Shown here: positions 8,709 through 15,382 of the stretch, piece after piece
How positions within the stretch are numbered: the stretch's first letter is position 1
How the letters are laid out: the number at the start of each line of letters is the position of its first letter
Source of the DNA: Mixta intestinalis
GTDB taxonomy: Bacteria; Pseudomonadota; Gammaproteobacteria; Enterobacterales; Enterobacteriaceae
Assembly (NCBI RefSeq): GCF_009914055.1
Contig: NZ_CP028271.1
Location: 620,001-684,000, forward strand
Direction of reading: 5' to 3'
DNA: 64,000 bases
The notes under the pieces: generated by a model
What the model was told of the DNA's origin: nothing
Seen by the model: only the letters and a program-made list of their open reading frames with translations
Databases searched by the model: none
Position numbers and translations under genes: made by a program

Positions 8709-9503
8709 ATGATTAGTAGCTTCAGACCTCACTTGTTGAGTCTGTCGTTACTGATTGGCATAGCGGCCCCCTGGGCCGCTAATGCCCAGGCTTCAATCAG
8801 TAACGTCGGCTCCGGCTCGGTAGAAGACCGGGTCACCTCTCTTGAGCGCATTTCTAATTCGCAGGCTCAGCTTCTTCAACAGCTACAGCAGCAGCTTAAC
8901 GCAACGCAAAGCGATATCGATTCGCTGCGTGGTCAGATTCAGGAAAACAGCTACCAGTTAAACCAGGTGGTTGAACGTCAAAAACAGATCTATCAGCAGA
9001 TTGACAGCCTGAGCAGCGGTGCTTCAGCCAGCGCGGGCGGTGCGGCAGCGTCAGGCGATAATGCTGCTACCGACAGTCCGGCAAGCAGCGGGGCGGCGAC
9101 AGGTAGCTCAGCGGCACCGGTACAAAGCGGTGATGCAAACAGCGATTACAACAGTGCGGTTGCGCTGGTGCTGGAAAAGAAACAATACGATCAGGCAATT
9201 ACGGCTTTTCAGGCCTTTGTGAAGAAATATCCTGACTCAACCTATCAGCCAAATGCGAATTACTGGCTGGGTCAGCTAAATTACAACAAAGGCAAAAAAG
9301 ACGATGCGGCCTATTATTTTGCTACCGTGGTGAAGAATTATCCTAAGTCGCCAAAAAGCGCGGAAGCGTTGTATAAGGTTGGCGTAATCATGCAGGATAA
9401 GGGCGACAGCGCGAAGGCGAAGGCCGTTTATCAGCAGGTGATTAAACAGTACCCGAATACCGAAGCGGCTAAGCAGGCGCAAAAACGTGCTGCGGGACTG
9501 TAA
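8709..9503 (+). CDS. cpoB: Cell division coordinator CpoB
   Basis: CpoB (YbgF) is a periplasmic protein that links PBP1B/LpoB peptidoglycan synthesis to Tol-driven constriction. The 264-residue precursor has a signal peptide ending near ANA26, an N-terminal trimerising coiled coil (about 37-100, EDRVTSLERISNSQAQLLQQ onward), a Ser/Ala/Gly linker, and C-terminal TPR repeats (YNSAVALVLEKKQYDQAI, YWLGQLNYNKGKKDDA, ALYKVGVIMQDKGD). It lies 9 bases after pal and is the last gene of the operon. Confidence 0.96.
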   Translation: MISSFRPHLLSLSLLIGIAAPWAANAQASISNVGSGSVEDRVTSLERISNSQAQLLQQLQQQLNATQSDIDSLRGQIQENSYQLNQVVERQKQIYQQIDSLSSGASASAGGAAASGDNAATDSPASSGAATGSSAAPVQSGDANSDYNSAVALVLEKKQYDQAITAFQAFVKKYPDSTYQPNANYWLGQLNYNKGKKDDAAYYFATVVKNYPKSPKSAEALYKVGVIMQDKGDSAKAKAVYQQVIKQYPNTEAAKQAQKRAAGL

Positions 9504-9589
9504 TTGCGTTAAGTTGACCAGATATCGCTGGATTTCTGGTCTTAACGCCTGAAAGGTAAGCAGTTGAGCCGCGTCAGGGAAAATAGTGG

Positions 9590-9617
9590 TTGCGCTGAAA
9601 ATGTAAATCGGTAATAT
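9590..9617 (+). promoter_or_regulatory. Candidate promoter of the tRNA-Lys/Val cluster
   Basis: TTGCGC (9590-9595) and TAATAT (9612-9617) are 16 bases apart. A GC-rich stretch, GCCGCC, follows the -10 element, as is common in stringently controlled stable RNA promoters. The predicted start is about 45 bases upstream of the first tRNA. A second TTGACG at 9627 lacks a well-spaced -10. The call is by motif only. Confidence 0.4.
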
Positions 9618-9667
9618 ATGCCGCCGTTGACGGGGCATAAGCGATTATGTTTCGGCAGGCAAAAAGT

Positions 9668-9743
9668 GGGTCGTTAGCTCAGTTGGTAGAGCAGTTGACT
9701 TTTAATCAATTGGTCGCAGGTTCGAATCCTGCACGACCCACCA
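9668..9743 (+). tRNA. lysT: tRNA-Lys (anticodon TTT), copy 1
   Basis: The 76-base gene has a complete cloverleaf: acceptor GGGTCGT/ACGACCC, D arm GCTC/GAGC, anticodon stem GTTGA/TCAAT with loop CTTTTAA, T arm GCAGG/CCTGC with loop TTCGAAT, and an encoded CCA end. The sequence is identical to the other three intact copies. It heads the polycistronic cluster. Confidence 0.98.
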
Positions 9744-9770
9744 ATTTAAAGCAAAATCCGGTGCAGACCG

Positions 9771-9870
9771 GCAGGATAAGAACCTGTAGCAGGTTCGAGT
9801 CGAGCGAAAGCGAGACAACGTTGCCAGCGGCAACGGCCCGAAGGGCGAGGCGCAAGCCGAGTTATCCTGC
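9771..9870 (+). ncRNA. Structured multi-hairpin element within the tRNA cluster
   Basis: GCAGGATAA (9771-9779) and TTATCCTGC (9862-9870) are perfect inverted arms closing a 100-base unit. Inside are five consecutive hairpins. GAACCTG/CAGGTTC (9780-9796) comes first. Next is GTC-GA-GC-GAAA-GC-GA-GAC (9799-9816), with a GNRA loop and tandem G.A mismatches. CGTTGCC/GGCAACG (9819-9835) and GCCC/GGGC (9836-9846) follow. The last is GA-GGC-GCAA-GCC-GA (9847-9860), again with a GNRA loop between GA/GA. The pattern is that of a folded RNA. It would be co-transcribed with the tRNAs. No known family is claimed. Confidence 0.55.
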
Positions 9871-9881
9871 ACGACCCACCA
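9789..9881 (+). pseudogene. tRNA-Lys remnant with a 65-base insertion in the T loop
   Basis: GCAGGTTCGA (9789-9798) and ATCCTGC followed by ACGACCCACCA (9864-9881) are the two sides of the tRNA-Lys T arm and the acceptor/CCA end. They are split by 65 extra bases (9799-9863) between adjacent T-loop positions. Upstream of 9789 there is no D arm, anticodon arm or 5' acceptor strand. The downstream spacer matches that of the intact copies, so this was a tandem tRNA-Lys copy that has been disrupted. It cannot encode a functional tRNA. Confidence 0.75.
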
Positions 9882-9928
9882 ATTTAAAGCAGTATCCGGT
9901 GTAAACCGAAGCAGCAGTACCGCGTTGC

Positions 9929-10004
9929 GGGTCGTTAGCTCAGTTGGTAGAGCAGTTGACTTTTAATCAATTGGTCGCAGGTTCGAATCCTGCACGACCC
10001 ACCA
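9929..10004 (+). tRNA. tRNA-Lys (anticodon TTT), copy 2
   Basis: A complete 76-base tRNA-Lys identical to copy 1, with anticodon loop CTTTTAA and encoded CCA. It follows the disrupted remnant and its repeated spacer. Confidence 0.98.
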
Positions 10005-10051
10005 ATTTAAAGCAGTATCCGGTGCAGACCGAAGCAGTAGTACCGCATTGC

Positions 10052-10127
10052 GGGTCGTTAGCTCAGTTGGTAGAGCAGTTGACTTTTAATCAATTGGTCG
10101 CAGGTTCGAATCCTGCACGACCCACCA
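10052..10127 (+). tRNA. tRNA-Lys (anticodon TTT), copy 3
   Basis: A complete 76-base tRNA-Lys identical to copies 1 and 2, starting exactly 123 bases after copy 2. The encoded CCA is present. Confidence 0.98.
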
Positions 10128-10171
10128 TTTAAAGCAGTATCCGGTGTAGACCGAGAACAGTACCGCATTGC

Positions 10172-10247
10172 GGGTGATTAGCTCAGTTGGTAGAGCACCT
10201 CCCTTACAAGGAGGGGGTCGGCGGTTCGAGCCCGTCATCACCCACCA
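10172..10247 (+). tRNA. tRNA-Val (anticodon TAC)
   Basis: A 76-base tRNA with acceptor GGGTGAT/ATCACCC, anticodon stem CCTCC/GGAGG and loop CTTACAA, T arm GGCGG/CCCGT (one mismatch or wobble at its ends) with loop TTCGAGC, and encoded CCA. E. coli has interspersed tRNA-Val(TAC) and tRNA-Lys genes at the same chromosomal place. Confidence 0.97.
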
Positions 10248-10249
10248 TC

Positions 10250-10325
10250 GGGTCGTTAGCTCAGTTGGTAGAGCAGTTGACTTTTAATCAATTGGTCGCA
10301 GGTTCGAATCCTGCACGACCCACCA
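10250..10325 (+). tRNA. tRNA-Lys (anticodon TTT), copy 4
   Basis: A complete 76-base tRNA-Lys identical to the other copies. It begins only 2 bases after the CCA of tRNA-Val, so the pair must be separated by a tight endonucleolytic cut or by RNase P directly. It is the last gene of the cluster. Confidence 0.98.
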
Positions 10326-10331
10326 ATGTAG

Positions 10332-10356
10332 AAAGGCACCCTAAAGGTGCCTTTTT
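10332..10356. terminator. Bidirectional terminator after the tRNA cluster
   Basis: AAAGGCACC and GGTGCCTTT form a perfect stem with loop CTAAA, followed by further T on the plus strand and preceded by an A-rich run on the other. It ends the tRNA transcript and can also stop the convergent ada/alkA-type gene, whose stop codon lies 13 bases away. Confidence 0.88.
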
Positions 10357-10368
10357 GCTATGCAAAAC

Positions 10369-11826
10369 TTATTTCTTCGCGCTTAAATTCTTCCAGATAT
10401 GCATTACCGCATAGCTGCGCCAGGGGCGCCACTGCGCAGAGCGTGCTTCCGCCTGCTTAGCGCTAATACCGCCCAGATTATTCCTGATCACAATATCCCC
10501 GGCGGGAAAGGCATCCGGCCAGCGCAGCGCTCGCATGGCAATATAAGAGGCGGTCCATTCACCAATGCCCGGAAGCTGACGCAGGCGCTGCATTATCTCA
10601 TCAGGATTCACATTGGCCTCCAGCTGTAGCTCGCCCTCGTTGCAGGCGGCAGCCAGTGCCAGAATAGAGCGAGCACGGGCGCTCACAATCCCCAGGCTGG
10701 CGATCTCATCAACCGTCGCGCTGGCTACGCGTGACGGCTGAGGAGCCAGGCGCGTCAGTTCAGCAAAGGGCGTTTCTGCCTCCTCGCCAAAGGCACTGGC
10801 AAAGCGTCCGCCCAGCGTAGTAGCCGCTTTTACCGTTATCTGCTGACCAAGTACCGCACGCACCGTCATTTCAAAACCATCAAACGCACCGGGAACACGC
10901 AGGCCAGGATTACGCTTGATACTCTCCATCAGTAATGGGTCCTCACGCAGACAATCGTCAATACATTGAGGATGTGCATCCAGATCGAACAGGTTACGTA
11001 AGCGGCGCAGTAATGCAGGCAGAGCGCCATTAAGCGAATGAGAAAACTCCACCTGCAATGCTGGTTTATCTGCGGCGTGGGTGACGCGAATCCAGCCACG
11101 ATAGCGTCCCAGCTGCACGGTGCGCAGGTAACTCTCCTCATCAACCGATTCCACATTTTTTAGCGCACGCAGACGCAGAAAATCGAGCATGGCCTGCCAG
11201 TCATAGGGTGGACGATAGCTGAGCAGGAGCGTTGAGGAGCCGCTGAGATCCGCCGTGGTTTCGCCGTTCGCCATTTTGCGCAGTCGGCTGGGCGGCATCC
11301 GATAGCGCTGACTAAAAACATCGTTAAAGCGCCGCAGGCTGCTGAAGCCGCTGGCAAAGGCGACTTCGGTGATCGGCAGGCGCGTTTCGGTAAGCAGTTG
11401 CTTAGCCAGCAGCAGACGTCGCGTCTGCTTCAGCTCCAGCGGCGATACGCCGAGCTCCCGCTGCACGATACGTCTTAGCTGACGCAGGCTGAGATGAAAC
11501 CAGGCGGCCACCTCTTCCAGGCTGTCGGTGGCATCAATCTGGCCTTCATCGATGCGCTGCAATAGCAAATCAGTAATACGATGCGCGTTGTCCATCGGCG
11601 CGTTGCCGGGAGCCAGTTCCGGGCGGCAGCGCAGGCAGGGGCGAAAAGCCGCTTTCTCTGCCGCTTCCGCACTGGTAAAAAACAGGCAGTTTTCGCGGCG
11701 CGGCGCTCTGACCGGACAGACTGGACGACAGTAAATGCCGGTCGAGGTCACGCCGACATAGAATACACCGTCAAAACGCGTATCCCTTGAAGTTAATGCC
11801 TGCCAGGCAATATCACCGTTAATCAT
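10369..11826 (-). CDS. Ada-type regulator fused to AlkA-type 3-methyladenine DNA glycosylase
   Basis: This is a fused alkylation-repair protein. Residues 1-75 form an Ada methylphosphotriester domain with zinc cysteines at 33, 37, 64 and 67 (YCRPVCP, PCLRCRP); Cys33 is the likely methyl acceptor. An AraC-type helix-turn-helix follows (about 85-185). The rest is an AlkA glycosylase with an HhH-GPD motif (LPGIGEWTASYIAMR) and the catalytic Asp in PAGDIVIRN. The preferred start is ATG at 11826, because GGAG lies 7 bases upstream; an in-frame GTG at 11859 and an ATG between them are possible. It likely senses methylation damage and removes alkylated bases. It is divergent from the methyltransferase gene at 11995. 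Confidence 0.92.
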   Translation of the reverse strand: MINGDIAWQALTSRDTRFDGVFYVGVTSTGIYCRPVCPVRAPRRENCLFFTSAEAAEKAAFRPCLRCRPELAPGNAPMDNAHRITDLLLQRIDEGQIDATDSLEEVAAWFHLSLRQLRRIVQRELGVSPLELKQTRRLLLAKQLLTETRLPITEVAFASGFSSLRRFNDVFSQRYRMPPSRLRKMANGETTADLSGSSTLLLSYRPPYDWQAMLDFLRLRALKNVESVDEESYLRTVQLGRYRGWIRVTHAADKPALQVEFSHSLNGALPALLRRLRNLFDLDAHPQCIDDCLREDPLLMESIKRNPGLRVPGAFDGFEMTVRAVLGQQITVKAATTLGGRFASAFGEEAETPFAELTRLAPQPSRVASATVDEIASLGIVSARARSILALAAACNEGELQLEANVNPDEIMQRLRQLPGIGEWTASYIAMRALRWPDAFPAGDIVIRNNLGGISAKQAEARSAQWRPWRSYAVMHIWKNLSAKK

Positions 11827-11843
11827 TTTTCCGCTCCGCATTC

Positions 11844-11937
11844 GGCTGTTCGGTTTCACTTTACGCCTGCTTTGAGTATAAAACTCGCCGTTTTCGGACA
11901 GGCGGTTTTTTTATTCAGCTGACCGAAAACAGCCGGT
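11844..11937. promoter_or_regulatory. Inverted and direct repeats between the divergent alkylation-repair genes
   Basis: The gap holds three related sequences: GGCTGTTCGGT (11844-11854), GCCGTTTTCGGA (11887-11898) and ACCGAAAACAGCC (11922-11934). The last two form an inverted repeat, and the first is a shorter relative. A shared regulator, possibly the Ada-type protein itself, could bind here. No canonical E. coli Ada box was recognised, so the role is inference. Confidence 0.3.
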
Positions 11938-11994
11938 AACCGGCGTAAAATGCGTGATAATGCGCAAGTCGATGGAACAAATCAGGAGGAGAAA

Positions 11995-12486
11995 ATGAGC
12001 TACTACAGCAAAAAAATGGCTTCGCCGGTAGGCGAGCTCACGCTGTTGGCCAGCGATCGCGGCCTGGCGGCGGTGTTGTGGCAAAGGGAAATGGCGCGCA
12101 TCAAACTGGCCCCGGTGACTGAAGATCCACAGCATCCTTTGCTGCTGGAAACGGAGCGCCAGCTAAACGCCTATTTTGCCGGCGATCTGAAGCAATTTAC
12201 TCTGCCGCTCGATTTCGTTGGCACCGAGTTTCAGAAAAAAGTCTGGCAGGCGCTGGTGGCGATTCCCTACGGTGAAACACGCAGCTACGCTGAGATTGCG
12301 CGTGCAATAGGCCATCCCACCGCAGTCAGGGCCGTAGGTGCAGCTAACGGGCGCAACCCGATTTCTATTATTGCTCCCTGCCATCGCGTTATCGGCACCA
12401 ACGGTAAACTTACCGGCTTTGCTGGCGGCCTGGAAGCAAAAGCCTTTCTGCTGGCGATCGAAAAGTCCGATCTGCTGAGCCTGTAA
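11995..12486 (+). CDS. ogt: Methylated-DNA--[protein]-cysteine S-methyltransferase
   Basis: This suicide repair enzyme moves the alkyl group of O6-alkylguanine (and O4-alkylthymine) in DNA to its own cysteine. The 163-residue product has the active site PCHRV with Cys129, preceded by the RAVGAANGRNPISII helix-turn-helix and recognition segment. ATG at 11995 follows AGGAGGAG with good spacing and is preferred over an in-frame start at 11950. It is similar to E. coli Ogt in fold and active site but divergent in the N-terminal half, so the symbol denotes family. Divergent pairing with the Ada/AlkA fusion suggests co-regulation. Confidence 0.9.
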   Translation: MSYYSKKMASPVGELTLLASDRGLAAVLWQREMARIKLAPVTEDPQHPLLLETERQLNAYFAGDLKQFTLPLDFVGTEFQKKVWQALVAIPYGETRSYAEIARAIGHPTAVRAVGAANGRNPISIIAPCHRVIGTNGKLTGFAGGLEAKAFLLAIEKSDLLSL

Positions 12487-12494
12487 ACCGCGCA

Positions 12495-12518
12495 GCGTGC
12501 GGCAGCATACCGCACGCG
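12495..12518 (+). terminator. Hairpin after the methyltransferase gene
   Basis: GCGTGCGG and CCGCACGC form an 8-base stem with loop CAGCATA, 8 bases after the stop codon. There is no clear T run, so termination may be weak or factor-dependent. Confidence 0.4.
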
Positions 12519-12559
12519 CCGCGTAAAATTAGCGACAGCGCCCTCGTTTTCTATTATCT

Positions 12560-12577
12560 TGTTTAGCATATAAAACT
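12560..12577 (+). promoter_or_regulatory. Candidate NadR operator upstream of nadA
   Basis: TGTTTA-GCATAT-AAAACT resembles the NadR box TGTTTA-N6-TAAACA: one half-site is perfect and the other matches at four positions. It lies about 74 bases upstream of nadA, where NadR represses in E. coli and Salmonella. Confidence 0.5.
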
Positions 12578-12650
12578 AACATTGCTTTTATACCGCTTAT
12601 TAGCGCTAAAATAGCTGGATAAGTTAAGTTAATAAAACGAGATCCCCTTA

Positions 12651-13709
12651 ATGAGCCTGTTGCCCGATAACGAGAGTTTCTATCCTTTTCCACCGAAGCC
12701 TGCCCGCCTGACGGAAGATGAAAAACAGGCTTATCGCGACAATATCCGGCGGCTGTTGCGCGAGCGTGATGCGGTAATGGTGGCGCATTATTACACCGAT
12801 CCGGAAATTCAGGCGCTGGCGGAAGAGACGGGCGGCTGCGTCGCCGATTCGCTGGAGATGGCGCGCTTTGGTAGCGCCCATCCCGCCTCGACGCTGCTGG
12901 TTGCAGGCGTGCGCTTTATGGGCGAAACGGCGAAAATCCTCAGCCCGGAAAAAACCATTTTGATGCCGACGCTACAGGCGGAGTGTTCGCTCGATCTCGG
13001 CTGTCCAGTCGAGGCCTTTGATGCCTTTTGTGCCAGCCATCCCGATCGTACCGTCGTGGTTTATGCTAACACGTCCGCCGCGGTCAAGGCGCGTGCCGAC
13101 TGGGTAGTGACCTCCAGCATTGCCGTTGAGCTGATTGAGCATCTTGATAGCCTCGGAGAAAAAATTCTCTGGGCACCGGATCGCCACCTGGGACGTTACG
13201 TGCAGCAGCAAACCGGCGCGGATGTGCTTTGCTGGCAGGGGGCCTGCATCGTTCACGATGAATTTAAAACCCAGGCGCTGCGGCAGATGAAAGCACTCTA
13301 TCCGCAGGCGGCAGTGCTGGTACATCCTGAATCACCGCAGGCGGTGGTAGATTTAGCCGATGCCGTAGGTTCTACCAGCCAGCTGATCCAGGCGGCGAAA
13401 ACTTTGCCGCATCCGCAAATGATTGTCGCTACCGATCGCGGCATCTTTTATAAAATGCAGCAGGCGGTGCCGGAAAAAATATTGCTGGAGGCACCGACCG
13501 CAGGCGAAGGGGCAACCTGCCGCAGCTGTGCGCACTGTCCATGGATGGCGATGAATGGCCTGCAGGCGATTGCACAAAGCCTGACGCAGGGAGGTGAGGC
13601 GCATGAGATTCATGTGGATGCTGAACTGCGCCAGCGTGCGCTGACGCCGCTGAACCGTATGCTATCTTTTGCAGCGGATCTCAAACTCAACGTAAAGGGT
13701 AATGCCTGA
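12651..13709 (+). CDS. nadA: Quinolinate synthase
   Basis: NadA condenses iminoaspartate with dihydroxyacetone phosphate to give quinolinate in de novo NAD synthesis. It needs a [4Fe-4S] cluster. The 352-residue product has the expected cluster cysteines in AECSLDLGCP, CWQGACIVHDEF and ATCRSCAHCPWMAMNG. The VMVAHYYTDPEIQ segment near residue 45 is the substrate-binding start of the fold. It begins at ATG 12651. pnuC follows after 22 bases, the conserved nadA-pnuC pair. Confidence 0.97.
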   Translation: MSLLPDNESFYPFPPKPARLTEDEKQAYRDNIRRLLRERDAVMVAHYYTDPEIQALAEETGGCVADSLEMARFGSAHPASTLLVAGVRFMGETAKILSPEKTILMPTLQAECSLDLGCPVEAFDAFCASHPDRTVVVYANTSAAVKARADWVVTSSIAVELIEHLDSLGEKILWAPDRHLGRYVQQQTGADVLCWQGACIVHDEFKTQALRQMKALYPQAAVLVHPESPQAVVDLADAVGSTSQLIQAAKTLPHPQMIVATDRGIFYKMQQAVPEKILLEAPTAGEGATCRSCAHCPWMAMNGLQAIAQSLTQGGEAHEIHVDAELRQRALTPLNRMLSFAADLKLNVKGNA

Positions 13710-13731
13710 GGGCATACTCCAGGGCGCTAAT

Positions 13732-14442
13732 ATGGAATTTTTCAGCACGCAAAATATCCTGGTTCATATCCCGCTGGGTGCGGGCGGCTACGATCTCTCA
13801 TGGATTGAGGCAGTAGGTACGCTGGCTGGCCTGCTTTGCATCTGGCTGGCCAGTAAAGAAAAAATCATTAACTATCTGTTTGGATTAATTAACGTCACGC
13901 TGTTTGCGATGATCTTTTTCCAGATACAGCTCTATGCCAGCCTGCTGCTGCAGCTGTTCTTTTTTGGTGCCAATCTTTACGGCTGGTATGCCTGGAGTCG
14001 TCAGGCTGGTGATAACCAGGCGGCGTTACAGATACGCTGGCTACCGCGCCGTAAGGCGATCGCCTGGGGCGCGGGTAGCCTGCTCGCGATTGTGCTGATG
14101 ACGTTCTGGATCGATCCGGTTTTTGCTTTTTTGACCCGGCTGGCTGTGGTGCTGATGCAGGCGGTTGGCCTGCAGGTAACGATGCCGCAGCTACAGCCCG
14201 ATGCCTTTCCGTTCTGGGATTCGACAATGATGGTACTGTCGATTGTGGCGATGATCCTGATGACGCGTAAGTATGTGGAAAACTGGCTGCTGTGGGTGGT
14301 GATTGATGTTATCAGCGTCTGGATTTTTGCCCGTCAGGGCGTCTATGCCATGGCGCTGGAATATCTGCTGCTGACGCTGATTGCCGTAAACGGCAGCTGG
14401 CTATGGATCAAAAGCGCGCGCCAGCAGAAGACGCGCACCTGA
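13732..14442 (+). CDS. pnuC: Nicotinamide riboside transporter PnuC
   Basis: PnuC takes up nicotinamide riboside across the inner membrane as an NAD precursor. The 236-residue product is mostly hydrophobic, with seven or so helices, and keeps family segments NILVHIPLGAGGYDLSWIEA, ANLYGWYAW and FPFWDSTMMVLSIVAMI. The start at ATG 13732 matches E. coli PnuC (MDFF); a longer frame from 13702 would overlap nadA and is rejected. It is co-transcribed with nadA. It ends 4 bases before the 3' end of the convergent zitB. Confidence 0.96.
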   Translation: MEFFSTQNILVHIPLGAGGYDLSWIEAVGTLAGLLCIWLASKEKIINYLFGLINVTLFAMIFFQIQLYASLLLQLFFFGANLYGWYAWSRQAGDNQAALQIRWLPRRKAIAWGAGSLLAIVLMTFWIDPVFAFLTRLAVVLMQAVGLQVTMPQLQPDAFPFWDSTMMVLSIVAMILMTRKYVENWLLWVVIDVISVWIFARQGVYAMALEYLLLTLIAVNGSWLWIKSARQQKTRT

Positions 14443-14446
14443 ATGA

Positions 14447-15382
14447 TTAGTGATGGTGATGATTGTGGGCGTGCTGTGGCGCGCCCAGCGTCAGCCCACA
14501 ATCTTCTCCTTCGCAGCGCTGGTACTCCATCTGTACCGTGGCGTGATCGATCTGGTAATGCTCGTGCAAATAGTGATGAATACGCTGTAGCAGCGCATCA
14601 TGATCGTAGGGCGGCACCACATGAACGTGCAGGGTGACGATCGGTTTTTCGCCAACCTGCCACAGATGCACATGATGCACGTTGCGTACCTCAGGAATAT
14701 TTAACGTCAGATCGCGCTTCAGCTTTTCACCATCGATCGCTACGGGCGCGCCTTCCAGTAGTTCATGCAGGCTCTCTTTCATCAGTGCCCAGGCACTGCG
14801 CAGCACCAGCGCGGAAACCAGCATTGACAGAATCGGATCGATTGGCGTCCAGCCGGTAAACATGATAATCAGCGCGGCGGCGATGGCACCCACCGAACCC
14901 AGCAGATCGCCCAGCACATGCAGCGCGGCGGCACGTACGTTAAGGTTACTTTCACCGCTGCCGCGATGCAGCAACCAGAAAGAAAGCAGGTTCGCCAGCA
15001 GCCCGGCGACGGCGATGATCAGCATCAGACCGCTTGCTACCGGCTGCGGCTGGTAAAAGCGCCGTATCGCCTCCCAGACAATCAATACGGTAATCACCAG
15101 CAGTGCAATGGCGTTAACAAATGCCGCCAGCGTGGTCAGGCGCAGCCAGCCAAAGGTATGACTGGCGTTAGGCTTGCGTTGGGCAAACTGCACCGCCAAC
15201 AGCGCCATCAGCAGCGCTGCCGTATCGGTCAGCATATGTCCCGCGTCCGCCAGCAGTGCCAGCGAGCCGGAAAGCAGGCCGCCAGCTACCTCCGCCAGCA
15301 TAAACAGGGCGGTGACGATAAAGGCGGCTCGCAGTCTGGCACGGTTGCCGTCATGTTCAGTGTGCGAATGTTGATGCGTCAT
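14447..15382 (-). CDS. zitB: Zinc efflux transporter ZitB (CDF family)
   Basis: ZitB is a proton-driven exporter of zinc in the inner membrane. The 311-residue product has a His-rich N-terminus (HQHSHTEHD), six membrane helices with zinc-site aspartates in LLADAGHMLTDTAAL and HVLGDLLGSVGA, and a cytoplasmic C-terminal domain ending in HAHNHHHH. Its ATG lies inside the 3' end of the sensor kinase gene, overlapping it by 26 bases. It is therefore the third gene of a response regulator-kinase-zitB unit. In E. coli zitB stands beside ybgS without such regulators. Confidence 0.95.
   Translation of the reverse strand: MTHQHSHTEHDGNRARLRAAFIVTALFMLAEVAGGLLSGSLALLADAGHMLTDTAALLMALLAVQFAQRKPNASHTFGWLRLTTLAAFVNAIALLVITVLIVWEAIRRFYQPQPVASGLMLIIAVAGLLANLLSFWLLHRGSGESNLNVRAAALHVLGDLLGSVGAIAAALIIMFTGWTPIDPILSMLVSALVLRSAWALMKESLHELLEGAPVAIDGEKLKRDLTLNIPEVRNVHHVHLWQVGEKPIVTLHVHVVPPYDHDALLQRIHHYLHEHYQIDHATVQMEYQRCEGEDCGLTLGAPQHAHNHHHH

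Larger units (their letters stand above)
9882..10171 (+). repeat. Tandemly repeated tRNA spacers
   Basis: A spacer of about 44-47 bases (ATTTAAAGCAGTATCCGG, then a variable part, ending CCGCATTGC or CCGCGTTGC) recurs at 9882-9928, 10005-10051 and 10128-10171. Its first part also occurs at 9744-9770. With the tRNA it gives a repeat period of 123 bases. This shows that the tRNA-Lys copies arose by tandem duplication. The last tRNA-Lys lacks this spacer and follows tRNA-Val after 2 bases. Confidence 0.85.

Noticed and set aside
9627..9651. TTGACG with TATGTT as an alternative tRNA operon promoter
   Set aside because: The 13-base spacing is too short for a standard promoter; the 9590-9617 pair is better.
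9647..10414. Plus-strand frames with repeated SLAQLVEQLTFNQLVAGS peptide
   Set aside because: They are translations of the tRNA-Lys and tRNA-Val genes, not proteins.
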